A program made the position numbers and the translations under genes. A stretch of 64,000 nt of DNA from Liquidambar formosana (lineage: Eukaryota > Streptophyta > Magnoliopsida > Saxifragales > Altingiaceae): positions 11,369,848 to 11,433,847 of the forward strand of contig CM077820.1 in the NCBI GenBank assembly GCA_039720395.1, in the 5' to 3' direction. The notes below the pieces were generated by a model, which ran no database searches, was not told the origin of the DNA, and saw nothing but the letters and a program-made list of their open reading frames with translations. Positions 12,156 to 22,816 of the stretch are shown here, in pieces (the stretch's first letter is position 1; each line of letters begins with the position of its first letter).

Positions 12156-14877
12156 TGTCACACCCCATTTTTACACTACCTTACTAGGGCTCACCATTTC
12201 ATGCATGTTTTGTTTTTGAGTCTAGTCACTTGCATTAGTTTTCTAGAGTCACAAGGACAATGGATATGAATTTTGGTTCAAATTGGAGTTGATCTTGAGG
12301 GATAATAAGAGCTTTTGTGACTTGAGGGGCATAATCGTCTTTTAAGTCCCAAACTTTTCATTTGACCTTAGAATGATCTCCAAATTGTCAATTGGAGTTC
12401 ATATGGATGCATAAGAGGTATTTCTAGGATCAATTTGATAAAACAATGGCTCGGGATTAAAATGGCTCAATACAGTTCAAGTTGGTTAATTGACCTTTCT
12501 TTGGGTTAGCTCTAATTGACTCACAATTACCAACCAAATCTTTTCAAATTGACTTTCATTAGTCATCATTTTACCCCCAAAAGTGTTTTATGAAGTTCAA
12601 TTTTGATATGGAAAGTGTTTGGTGTGACCCTATGTGCATGCCTATGCTTAGCAAAGGTAGAAAATAGTGGTTAACCGCCTTGTTTAAACCTAACCATGCC
12701 CCCATGGTTAGTGGTTTTCACCCTAAAATGTTCAAAAACATATTCCTCATCGAAAAACGGTCGTTTTGGCTTTTGTTTCATCAAAATCGGAGTTCATTTG
12801 CCCCCTGAAACACTTCTAGAAGGATTAGGAGTCAAAATAGGGCAAAAATCAGAAGTGGGCTCGGGTGACCACCCAAGCTTGGGCGGCTAGCCGCCTGGGC
12901 CCAGGTGGCTAGCCGCCCAGCCTTGGGTGGTCACCCGAGACCACTTTCCTAATTTCACTCCAACTCTTTGCTGAAGCGGACTTCTTCCTATTTTGACGTA
13001 TTTGGGCTCTTTTGGACGAGTTTCCTTCTAATTTTTGGTAACTTCTGAGTTACTTAAGCCCCAAAGGGATCTCTAATAGCCCTTGGATTAATTTTTAGGG
13101 TTTTAATCCCAGCCATTGGTTAATCCTAATTGAAGTCTATAAATACCCCCCTATGCTTCAGCACAAGGGGAGCCACTTTAGAGCCACTTGATGCCTAAAA
13201 ACCTTAGTGTTAGAGAGAGAATAAGAGAGGGGGACTTGAAGGAGAGCTGGAGTTCTTGCTGTAGCCTTGGAGAACATTGATTCAAGTCATTCATAAGAGC
13301 AAGAGGGAGTTCATACAGCAGCAAGGAAGTTCCTTCCTAAGGTATTCTCCTTCTTTATTCAAGCTTAAACTAGGTTTTCATATAGGATAGGCCTATTGCA
13401 TGTTAAAGGTAACCTTTTTATCATGTATTAACACTCTAGCTAGTTAATATACATGGAATATCTACTGTTTATCTACTGTTTAGCATGCTTTAGGGCTGTC
13501 CTATATGTTTCTAGGCATAGTCATGATTCTTGTGCTCCTGTTTGTCCTTGTGCTAGGATTAGTGTCATTGCATGTTAGAGTTAGGATTTTCATCATGTTA
13601 TATTGCTTTAGTTAGTTAATATGCATGATTTAATTTCTGTTTAGTTTTATTTTAGCATGTTTAGAGTTTATTTGGTGTGTTTTTAAGCATATTGGTGAGT
13701 TTAGGGTTTTAGAGTCTTTGTTTTGTGTTTGTTTTCATATAGCATGATAAAGTAGACTTTTTTATTGGTTTTTCTTCGTGTTTGCTGTATATGTTTTTCA
13801 TATGGAGTAAACATGATAGTTTTGCATGCATGTTAGTATGTTTTAGGGTTTTTTATGCATGATATGGTTCTAGGAATATGTTAGGACTTATTATTGTTCG
13901 CTGTTTTGCTGTTAGCATGCTTAGTGGATGATTTTTAGGCCATGATACTATTCTGTCCAGATTTGCATGTTAGTATTTTTGCATGGTTTTAAGCACTTGT
14001 AAGGGTGCAAATAGGTGTGGTATTTGTCCTATGGCAAATAGGGCTGCTCATGTCTGAAATGGCTAATGCTTGGAGCAATTGCGCTCAGGTAAGCGGGTGT
14101 GAAGGTGCCCCAATTCACCTCTCTTCCTAACTCTTTCTCTTCTCCCTATCTAGGGTTAGTTTTTAATACAAGCCTATGGTTCTAATCAAGGGTTTCCTTA
14201 ACCAATAAAATTCTGGTTTTTATTAAAGTTTCCATTTTGTGGAGTTCCTTCTAAAATCAAACTTTCTATCAATTCTCTTTTGATCGAATAAGGAAACCTA
14301 GGGTTTTAACCATAGGTTTGTATTAGGATTTAACCCTGGTTCTAATCGAACTATGTGGACTTTGATCCATGTATTTCGTTGCATGGTACGTAGGCGCTCT
14401 TCGTGAGGCTCAAGTCCGTCCTAGGATCCAAGCATCCTAGGTTTATTTTTGTTTTGTTTTCTCTTTCTTTATTTTCTGTTTTGTTTGTTTATCATGCATG
14501 GATGGATGAATGAAATATATGATATGCATGCAATTCTTGTGATGATATACTTGCTGGTTTTTGTATGGAAAGACTTTAATTTAGCCCAAATGAACTGAGA
14601 GACCGAAAGGGTGACATGGGTGCCTATAGGCTTTGCCTAGAACCTTCCCATGTCATAACTTAGCCTCCGAATCCCCGATTTCTTTGGTTTCCAAAAGACT
14701 GGTTTTTGCCTTTCCTTTTTTATGGAGTCATTCAAATTGTTTTCCTAAAACAAACTATTTTTAGGGTTTTCCTTGTTTCCTTTAAAAAATAAGGTGGCGA
14801 CTCCTTTTTCTCTTTCAAACCCCCCATCTAATCTCTCTTTCGCCAATCCCTCGTGGGCCCAATTTCCGGGGTTCACA
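12156..14877 (+). mobile_element. Solo LTR, 2.7 kb, related to the Ogre/TAT-like element
   Basis: It begins TGTCACACCCC and ends GGGGTTCACA and is flanked by TATAC (12,151-12,155 and 14,878-14,882). It matches the LTRs at 22,817-25,314 and 30,928-33,425 throughout but is clearly more diverged. It has TATAAATA at 13,138-13,145 and an 80-bp palindrome at 12,860-12,939. It sits inside the Helitron. Confidence 0.92.
12860..12939. repeat. 80-bp near-perfect GC-rich palindrome in LTR U3
   Basis: It starts CTCGGGTGACCACCC and ends with its inverse GGGTGGTCACCCGAG. Each arm is 40 nt with about two mismatches and one G/T pair. It stands out from the AT-rich LTR. Less perfect versions lie at 23,527-23,606 and 31,638-31,717, all about 200 nt or more upstream of the LTR TATA box. 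Confidence 0.9.
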
Positions 14878-15041
14878 TATACGAATTATAGTTTCCTTAG
14901 AATTCTTATTATGGTATGTGTTTTATATTGTTATATTTCCTATATATGCAAAAGGGTAGTTGTGTATTTAAAAATTAAAATAAGGGTATATTAGTCAATC
15001 AAAAGTTTTTCTCACATTCATCTTTTTATAGGTAGTATAGA

Positions 15042-15393
15042 TAAATAAATTTTTGTATATCTTGAATAATCATCTACAAAAGTTATATAATATTTCTTTC
15101 CACCTCTTATTAATGCGCTTTTCAAGTCTCCAATATCACTATGAATTAATTCTAAAAATTCAATTGCCCTTTCAACTGATTTACAAGATTTTTTTAGTTG
15201 ACTTTGATTCTACACATACTTCACATTTTTCAATATTTGTTATTGATATATTTTGAAGTAAACCAATTTCTTTCATTATTTTAATATAAGAAAAATTTAC
15301 ATGACCTAGTCTAACATGCCATAAATCAATAGAATCAATCAAGTAAGTAGAAGAAGATGATGCATTTCCATTCGTAGTCTCAAGTACATTCAA
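15042..15393 (-). pseudogene. Copia GAG-pre-integrase and integrase N-terminal half
   Basis: LWHVRLGHVNFSYI and CEVCVESK at 15,181-15,393 form the HHCC zinc-binding region that precedes integrase. Integrase continues as FVDDYSRYTKIYL until 15,042, where a Helitron interrupts it. The frame resumes at 10,841. A Lys-rich region near 15,190 carries a stop. Confidence 0.75.
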
Positions 15394-15477
15394 AAAAATA
15401 AACCTTGGTTACAATAACCCTTCCCAATAAACATACCATTCTTAGTCATAATAATCTTATCAAATTCAAAAGATACC

Positions 15478-15879
15478 TCAAACCCCAACCTTACCCAGCA
15501 GAGAAACCGACACCAAGTTGTAGCGAATATTTGGAACATGGAGTACATCACTTAGTGAAAGGACTTTTCTCGAAGTCAATTTGAGAAGAACCTTCCCTTT
15601 GCCTACAATTGGCGAGGGTCTCGAATCGTCCATTAACACTTGTTCCTCGCCCTCCCTCATAGGAGTGTAGGAAACAAAATCATTTCTGTCACCACAGATA
15701 TACTTGGTAACCCTAGAGTCTACCACTAAGTCCTTCACATTTGCAACCATGTTAGCCTCAGTAACAACAACAGCAATGATATCATCTGCCTCTGCCAAAT
15801 TAACAGTCATACGTACACGAAAATTATTCGCCTTCTTGTACCTGCACTCGAGAGCATGGTGTCCTAGTTTCCCACACAC
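15478..15879 (-). pseudogene. Copia zinc knuckle and protease segment
   Basis: A CX2CX4HX4C knuckle ([14 protein letters not shown]) is read just at the upstream edge near 15,850-15,890, followed by the protease region [11 protein letters not shown]. The catalytic DSG/DTG motif reads DSR, which should inactivate it. [17 protein letters not shown] is the usual protease C-terminal segment of Copia elements. Confidence 0.75.
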
Positions 15880-15924
15880 ATAACAGTTACCCTTTTTCTT
15901 GAAGGTGGGTTGAGACTTTTGATT

Positions 15925-16689
15925 CTAACCAGGTCTAAAATTCTGATTACTCTTACGGCCTTGGTTTGGTCTATTATTCCAGTTGGTCTTGTGATTCTTA
16001 TTATTAGTCTTCCTATTAGTATTAGGTCTATTAGGTCCATTAACTAAATTAGCCTTAGAAGTAAATTCCTTAGCTTTTTCAGTCTTGTCTCTAATTCTAT
16101 TCTTTTCTTCAATGCGAATGTGAACAATCACATCCTCAAGGCTCATGTGTTTCCTCTTGTGTTTCAAATTATTTTTGTAGTCTTTCCAAGAGTCAGGTAA
16201 TTTTTCAATAAGAAATCCTACCAGAAAAGACTCTTGCAATTCTATTTCTTCAATTTTTAGGTCACTCACTAGGACATGGAAATCATGGATTTAAGATGAT
16301 ACATCTCTATCCTCAGTCATTTGAAAATTAGTAAAATTCCCTATGGCATATTTTTTATTACCAACATCTTCTAAAACATATTTCTTATGCAGGCTATCCC
16401 AAATATCCTTAGTAGACTTATAAGAATAATATATATCATAAATTTCATTAGACAGAGTGCTAAGAATAGTGTGCCTACAAACCTTATTACCATTTTCCCA
16501 TTTTTTCAATTCTTCACCATATTTTTCAGAACCTTCCTTTGGTTTGGAACCTATCAGAATGTGGGTCAAGTCCACCATGTCCAAAGCAGAATAGATACAT
16601 TCTTGCTAGCGCTTGAAGAAGGTGCCATTGAAGTGCTTGATCTTAGAAACATCATGCAAAATCTTAGCAGTCATAGCAACAGCATCCAT
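15925..16689 (-). pseudogene. Copia gag (UBN2-type), broken
   Basis: The frame starts with ATG at 16,687-16,689 (MDAVAMTAKIL) and includes FNGTFFKR and later KLPDSWKDYKNNL, which resemble plant Copia Gag proteins of the UBN2 type. An in-frame TAG at 16,606-16,608 replaces the Trp expected in KRWQ, as a G-to-A change from TGG would. A further frame break lies near 16,270-16,290 and a stop follows at 15,925. Gag would form the particle. This copy cannot make an intact one. Confidence 0.75.
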
Positions 16690-16709
16690 GAGGAATTACT
16701 CTTAAGATT

Positions 16710-17603
16710 GTAGAAAAAATAGAGTACGTGCTACTGTATAAAATAAAACTAGTACAAGAATTGCAGAAATACAAACAATGTCAGTTGAGGTGTGTACAAG
16801 GCATTGTTCTAAAGAGTAGTTCCGCCCCTCTGAGTATTTAACTCGGTGGAGTAGGTCACAGTGCTCTACCCTCCAGGATTCAACAACTGGACTTTCATAA
16901 TCATGCACTTGCAAGTGTAGGAGTAAAATGAAGAACTCAGAGCGCTCCTTTTTATGAAAAAAAGAAATTGAAGAATAGAGAGAAGATTTTTGTTCGTTGC
17001 CTTCTTCTGCTGAATCAAACAGTTGGTATATTAGGCTTTAGAAAAAATAACCCAATAGTAAAAAACAGTCACCAAATAAATACATTAAATCCTGGTATAA
17101 AACACAAAATAAATTTTAGTTTAAATCCCAACAGTCATAAAATAATGAATTCCAACAGTCATAAAATCATAAAATAAATCTAGTTATAAATTCTCAATGG
17201 TCATAAAATTTTATTGGTTTAAAATGGGTTGCTGAACTGGGTTGTGGATAACCTAGTAACCAAAAATCAAAATGTGGGTCAACCCGCCCGCACACGCGAA
17301 ACCAAATATTCGAGATTTGCACCCCCTGCACGCATGTCATACGCTCGCGATGCGCCCAACAAAGTCAATTTTCGGACCCCTGTCCTACAAATCACTTGAT
17401 TTGGCTCTGTCTCATGCGCATGTGGGGACTCCCTACATCCCACCACATAATACCATATACAATAAGTGGGATACTATATAAACCCACTAAAACTCTTTCA
17501 CTTTTCCAATGTGGGACAAGGTGTTATCACACTCAAGTGGAAAACTCTTTGAAGAAAACCTTTGGATTTTTTGAAATACTTATTTTATACTTAAAGTACA
17601 ACA
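16710..17603 (-). repeat. Putative 5' LTR of the Copia element
   Basis: The minus strand starts TGTTGTACTTTAAG at 17,603 and ends near TTCTACA at about 16,710, ahead of the gag ATG. No partner LTR remains for comparison and no clear tRNA-Met primer site was found, so both limits are estimates. Confidence 0.5.
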
Positions 17604-17895
17604 CCAACTAGCTTGGAGTTAGACTAGTAAAGAGAAAGGACAAAAATCTATTTTTCCTCTTTTTGGTACATCTCTATTCCTTCTTTCTTTCTTTTTTATT
17701 TTTTTTGGGTACAACTCTATTCCCTCTTAAGCTTTAGCTGACATGCATAATGGGGTGTAGAAATGAATTGGGGGTGCCACTTTATCAAGTTTGGGGTTGC
17801 CAACTCATCAAATTAGAGGATATTATGAAGTTTTTAAAAATTTTTGGGATTGCCATACCCCCCCCCCCCAAGGCAAAGGTAGGTCCGCGCCCCTG
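17604..17895. mobile_element. Truncated hAT MITE (same family as 48,301-48,711)
   Basis: Segments such as GGGGGTGCCACTTTATCAA and the end GTCCGCGCCCCTG match the complete element in intron 5 of copy 3. The left part is absent and the Copia LTR abuts it, so a deletion or the Copia insertion removed it. Confidence 0.65.
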
Positions 17896-18153
17896 CTTGT
17901 ATCTCATGTATTAACTTAATGTACACCATAACCTATCAATGCACATGATACAAGTTCTAACAAGGGCGCTAATATAACTTATATCAACACACCTTTATTT
18001 GATCGCCACATTGTAACATGTATAATATTAAAGTGTATTTTTTCAGTACCATATTGTAAAAGGGCATGTGTAAGCAACACTCCCGCATGTGTCATGTGCT
18101 TAGGACTGTGATAATCCAAGACAATGCAAGATATCCTAAACCTATTATTGTTA

Positions 18154-18202
<49 letters not shown>

Positions 18203-18291
18203 CTTTTACTATCAGGTGCACTTGATATTAAATATAGGTGTACTCCAAAACTATACCTAGTGATTTGTATTTTGCAAACAACTACTGGATT

Positions 18292-20193
18292 CAATGTTTT
18301 AAAACCCAGCCCGTTCATTGAACCGGAAAAGTTGTCGGGTTAAGGGTCACCGGTTCAACCGTAGGGTTAAACCGGAATTGAACCGTGACGTCATCATGAC
18401 GTAATAAATATTTAATATTTTTAAAATAATTTATAATTATAATTTATAAACTAAAAAATAGTATAAAAAGAAAAATAGTAAAAGAAAAAGGAAAAAAATT
18501 CTCTAAAAATTTTCCAAACAACTTTTATCACTCTTTATAATCCTATAACATCAAAAGAATTTATAGCATTAATATCATTTTGTAATCAACTAATCATCAA
18601 CTCATCAAGTAACATTCTAAGTCTAGAAAATAAGTATTCATTAATAAAAACATGATATCAAACTATCAATATATTCTAATATGGCAATCAAATTTATATA
18701 AAGACAATCATTTTCCTTAAGAAGTTAGAACTTAGAAGTATAGAAACATAATGACTAACGAATAAGGTGTAATGTACTGATGACATACCTAATTGACGCT
18801 TTGTAATTCACTAATTTGTGAAATAATCCAACATCATGTCAAAAGCCTTTCCATACTTTCACAACATCCTCTTTAATCTGTAGTAATGCTACACCTATAA
18901 AACGTAAATGAAAGATATAAGATTAAAAAAAAAAACAAAAAAAACAAATTTAAAAAAAAAATTCAACTTCTTAAGTGTATTGCATCCCATCATAAACATC
19001 AAGAGAGCAACCTAATCCAAACCACATAACATATGTTCATTAGCTCAAATAGAAGGACATAATTCTACAGAAGTAAAGATCATAAAGCAATAAATAATAA
19101 TTGTCCAAATATCCAAAACATAGCATCATTGTCTTCTACTAAGATCTAGCTTCTTCATAGTCCTCTTGTTAGCCAATCTTCATCATTATCTTTATTGTTG
19201 CCATTTCCATTTCCATCATTTGACTCAAAATCACTAGTCTCATCACCAAAAGATCCAAAATCTATCCCCTCTTGAATCTCAAACGCCTCATCTTCCTCAA
19301 CATCATCTGTAAAAGTTACAACTCAAAAGTCATAAGAAAAATTATCAACTTATGCTCTACTTGTGTTTAGTCAAACTAATTTTAAAATATTTATCATTTT
19401 ATAATTTTAAAAAGCTCCTGAAAACTGAAAACTAGAAACTTGAAAACTGTAGGTTCTACCATTCTGGAATTAAAAAAAATAAATAGAAAGAGGTATAACC
19501 GCATAACTGTAAGAGAGATCAGGAAAAAAAAAAAAAAAAATTGCTCCTGAAAACTGAAAACGTGAAACTTGAAAACCCTAGGTTCTACCATTCTAGAATT
19601 TCAAAAAAAAAAAAATAGAAAGAGGTATAACCGTATAAGTATATAACTGTAAGAAAGATCAGAAAAGAGAGAGATCAGGAAAAAAAAAAAAAAAATTGCT
19701 CCTGAAAACTAAAAACTTGAAACTTAAAAACCCTAGGTTCTACCGTTCTAGAATAAAAAAAAAATAGAAAGAGAGAGGAGGAGATCAGAGAGAGTTAGAG
19801 GATGGAGAAGATTAGAAGAAGAAAAGAAGATTAACATACCTGAGATTCTTAAATCGCACAAGAGGAACGGCAGAACCGCAGAAGTGCAGAGCTCCTCTCT
19901 CAGCGACAGCCCCTAGCGTCAAATTGGAATTGGGGATTTGGGGCTTTTGGTTTTCACGTGAGTTTTTTTAAGTTTTGAGCCTTATATTGATAAATGAAAA
20001 AAACCGGCCGGTTCCCTCAACCCGTGAACGGTTTTTACGGTTCACTGGTTCAACCTGCGGGTTGAACGGTTTTTGTTTTTTTTCACAGTTTTTTACTTAG
20101 AACGATTTTATGGGTTAAACAGAACCGGACCTTCAACCGGTCGATGGTTCAACCGGTTGAACCGGGCGGTCTGGTCCGGGTTTTAAAACTTTG
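18292..20193. mobile_element. hAT-superfamily element, 1.9 kb
   Basis: The left end is CAATGTTTTAAAACCC and the inverse of the right end is CAAAGTTTTAAAACCCGG. They are flanked by ACTGGATT at 18,284-18,291 and 20,194-20,201 (8 bp). Intron 2 of copy 1 has the empty site near 3878. On the minus strand near 19,190-19,310 an acidic coding-like stretch (EEGIDFGSFGDETSDFES) resembles the tail of a plant hAT transposase, but no full transposase is present. Confidence 0.87.
19414..19790. repeat. Three imperfect tandem repeats inside the hAT element
   Basis: Units begin GCTCCTGAAAACT at about 19,414, 19,543 and 19,698 and share CCTAGGTTCTACC and AGAAAGAGGTATAACCG. Spacing is about 129 and 155 nt. A-tract lengths account for much of the difference. 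Confidence 0.75.
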
Positions 20194-21418
20194 ACTGGAT
20201 TAGATTGTCTTCTCATGTAGACGTGTCATGCCAAATATCAAGTTGATTTGAGATTGATTGCTATTTGATCTAAAATGTGCATTTTTTAATCAATAACAAT
20301 CGTTCATTTATAGACATTTGAATTAATTAAACAACTCTTAATCTTAGATCAACTTGATTTTTGGCATGCATGACCTACATATGAATCAAATTTAATGCAA
20401 TGGTTGGTTTGGTTAAATACAAGTTACACATAAAAGTTTTGGAATACACTATATGCAAAATTGCATCAGGTGCACTTGATAATAGAAGGACTATATATAT
20501 ATATATGATGACGATCAAGTGAGCATATGTTGATATAACTTATATTAGTCATCGTATTAAGGATTCTATCTCGTGCATTAATTGGTTACAAAATTTATTA
20601 GGCTAATGCATAAGATACAACCCCTAATACATTGTACTGATATAAATTAGGTGAACATGTATTCACCTAATCGGAACTATATATATATATATATAGATGT
20701 ATTTTCTTAATCTATTAAATAAGGTTTTTCAAGGACTTATCACAAGGATCTGAAGCCGAAAAAACAAAACGTTCCAACCAAAGAGATGAGAAATGATAAG
20801 AGAATTGGATCAGCATATCTAGAAAAGAGAGATTGCATAAGGTGGGAAAAAAATTAAACGTAAATGCCTGGGAAATATGTAATTTAGGTAACACTCGTAG
20901 TTTGAAAGGTAGAATAGAATTTTACTTTTATTTGTGGATGAGAAAATAAAATTCTACCTACATCGGCAAAATAATAATAATAAAAAATAAAAAATGATCT
21001 TAGTACATTTCAGCGATTGTGATTCAAGTTGAATAGTAAATTATCTGGGTATTCCAGCACTTAATTGGATTTAAATCTCAAACCCTGATGTTTAGCCTAC
21101 TAAGCAATTAATTTTAGAATGAAGTTCTTAGTATTTCATGCTAAATTTCTGCTTATCATCATCTGCATTAACATATTCGAGCCTCCATTCGTTCCATTTT
21201 ATTTGATCTTATTTTTCATTTGTGGTACAACCTAGCATCGAACCTTATTGAACAGGGTTTATTAAATGACGTGCCCACACCCTTCACCACTCAGGTTATC
21301 ATTTGATTTTTCATTGGTGGTTCATTGTTAAAAGTCAAAGCATCGATTAGCCTAGCTCCGTTGAACATAGTTTTTGGGAAGCGTTGCCCAAGAAGAATAA
21401 ACCGTTTGTAAATTATAT

Positions 21419-22398
21419 TAAGCCTTCTTTAGAATTTGATTATTATATATAGATACATCCCTCTCACGTTTTTGAAATTACACTTGTACTCCTTATTTTA
21501 CAAAATAAACTACAAAGAGACATTTCCTTTAACTTCCATCCATTAATTCGTTAAATCATGTTCAAATTTTTTCAAAATATTCTAACTACTCTTAGTAGAT
21601 GACAACTTTCATATTAAATGCATATAACTCACCAGTCCAATACGTTCATCCAATACTTTTGAAATTTTTAATTATTATTGATAAACAAATAAAAGATAAT
21701 ATATATAAGAAAAATGTTAAAAAGTTTAAATTTTCTATCCAAATGATGTGGCAGCTGTCAGATTTGCTCCTTAGAGACAATTATTTATTTAATTAAATTT
21801 TTAATTGATTTGCAAAATGAAAAATAAAAAATTGATTCACTAAGTTGTCACCTCATTTGAGTAAGTAGATTTGGGCAACAAAAAAAGGACTATGTAACAT
21901 TACTCACATGTAGAAATAAATGAAAAAAAAAATTTATTACAATGGGGATACAACTATAGAGGTGGCAAATAAGGTGGTAACTTGGCAAATTATTATTATT
22001 ACTTTTTTTTTGCACATCAATTAAATAGATAATTGTTTCTAATGAGCAAATCTAATGGCTACTACATCAATTAGACAAAAAATTTAAGCTTTTTTTTAGC
22101 ATTTTTCTTATATATATATAGTATCTTTTAGTTGTTTATCAATAAAAAAAAAAATCGAATGTGCTGGATGAATGTGTTGGATTGATGAGTTATATGCATT
22201 TAACATGGAAGTTGTCATCCAATAAGGATAGTTAGGGTATTTTGAAAAAAATTGAGAGTAATTTAACGGATTAATGGACGAAGGTTAGGAGGAGGGGTCT
22301 TTTGTAGTTTATTTTGTAATGTAAGGGGTTTTAATGAAATTTCAAAAACGTAAAGAAGTGTATTTGTAATTGTCAGATTTTAAAGAGGTCTTCATGTA
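21419..22398. mobile_element. Foldback (long inverted repeat) element, about 0.98 kb
   Basis: The two halves are inverted copies over almost the whole length. CATATAACTCACCAGTCCAA near 21,620 pairs with TTGGATTGATGAGTTATATG near 22,176, and TTTTGTAGTTTATTTTGTAA near 22,300 pairs with sequence near 21,500. It lies in intron 1 of copy 2. No coding capacity is seen. The ends are approximate. Confidence 0.75.
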
Positions 22399-22816
22399 AT
22401 GGGTAAATTGCACTTAAGGGTCTAGAGTTTGAGGTAGGTTTTGTAACACCCTCGTCATTAAATTAGTTTAATTATGTCATTAACTGGTAATTTGTCGGTT
22501 TATGAATTGCATGTGCGGTACATGTGACCTTTGGACCACTTTTGATGATGCATGATGTGTGGGTTATTGTCATTTTGCATCATGCACATGTTGGAATGAG
22601 CATAGATAGCATTCGAACACGTTTTGGCTCGTTACTGCGCTTTTCTGATTTGGTTCGATCGATTGAGCCTTGAGGCCGATCGATCGGAGGTACTCAGGAT
22701 AAACCTGTTGGTTTCTGCCATGGTCCGATCGATCGGGCCCTCAAACCACGATCGATCGGGCATCACAGATTTTGCAATTTTTTTTTTATTTGCATCAAAT
22801 GACGCATGTGCTCCTC

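Larger units (their letters stand above)
10842..15041 (-). mobile_element. Non-autonomous Helitron, inserted in Copia integrase
   Basis: The minus-strand 5' end is TCTATACTACC at 15,041 after an A. The 3' end is a 7-bp hairpin CACGTGC-AAC-GCACGTG (10,854-10,870), an 8-nt spacer and CTAG (10,842-10,845), followed by T. A|TC...CTAG|T is the Helitron signature, and removing the element rejoins the integrase frame. Without its nested LTR it is about 1.5 kb and encodes no Rep/helicase. Confidence 0.88.
8949..17603 (-). mobile_element. Truncated Copia retrotransposon, broken and carrying nested insertions
   Basis: Read on the minus strand: putative 5' LTR (about 16,710-17,603), gag, zinc knuckle, protease, integrase, reverse transcriptase and part of RNase H, the Copia order (integrase before RT). 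The 3' end stops inside RNase H near 8949 with no 3' LTR. The left flank matches DNA upstream of copy 2 and the right flank is intron 2 of GH32 copy 2, so a large deletion lies at this element. A Helitron interrupts the integrase. Confidence 0.85.
17896..21418 (-). pseudogene. GH32 copy 2: intron 2, mini-exon and part of intron 1
   Basis: Bases 17,896-18,283 and 20,202-20,740 align with intron 2 of copy 1. The mini-exon ATCCTTGTG is at 20,741-20,749 with its AG acceptor intact, but the donor reads AT instead of GT, which would block correct splicing. Bases 20,750-21,418 match intron 1. Exons 3-7 are absent: the sequence stops at 17,896 against transposon debris. Copy 2 therefore cannot encode an enzyme. 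A hAT element interrupts intron 2. Confidence 0.85.
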
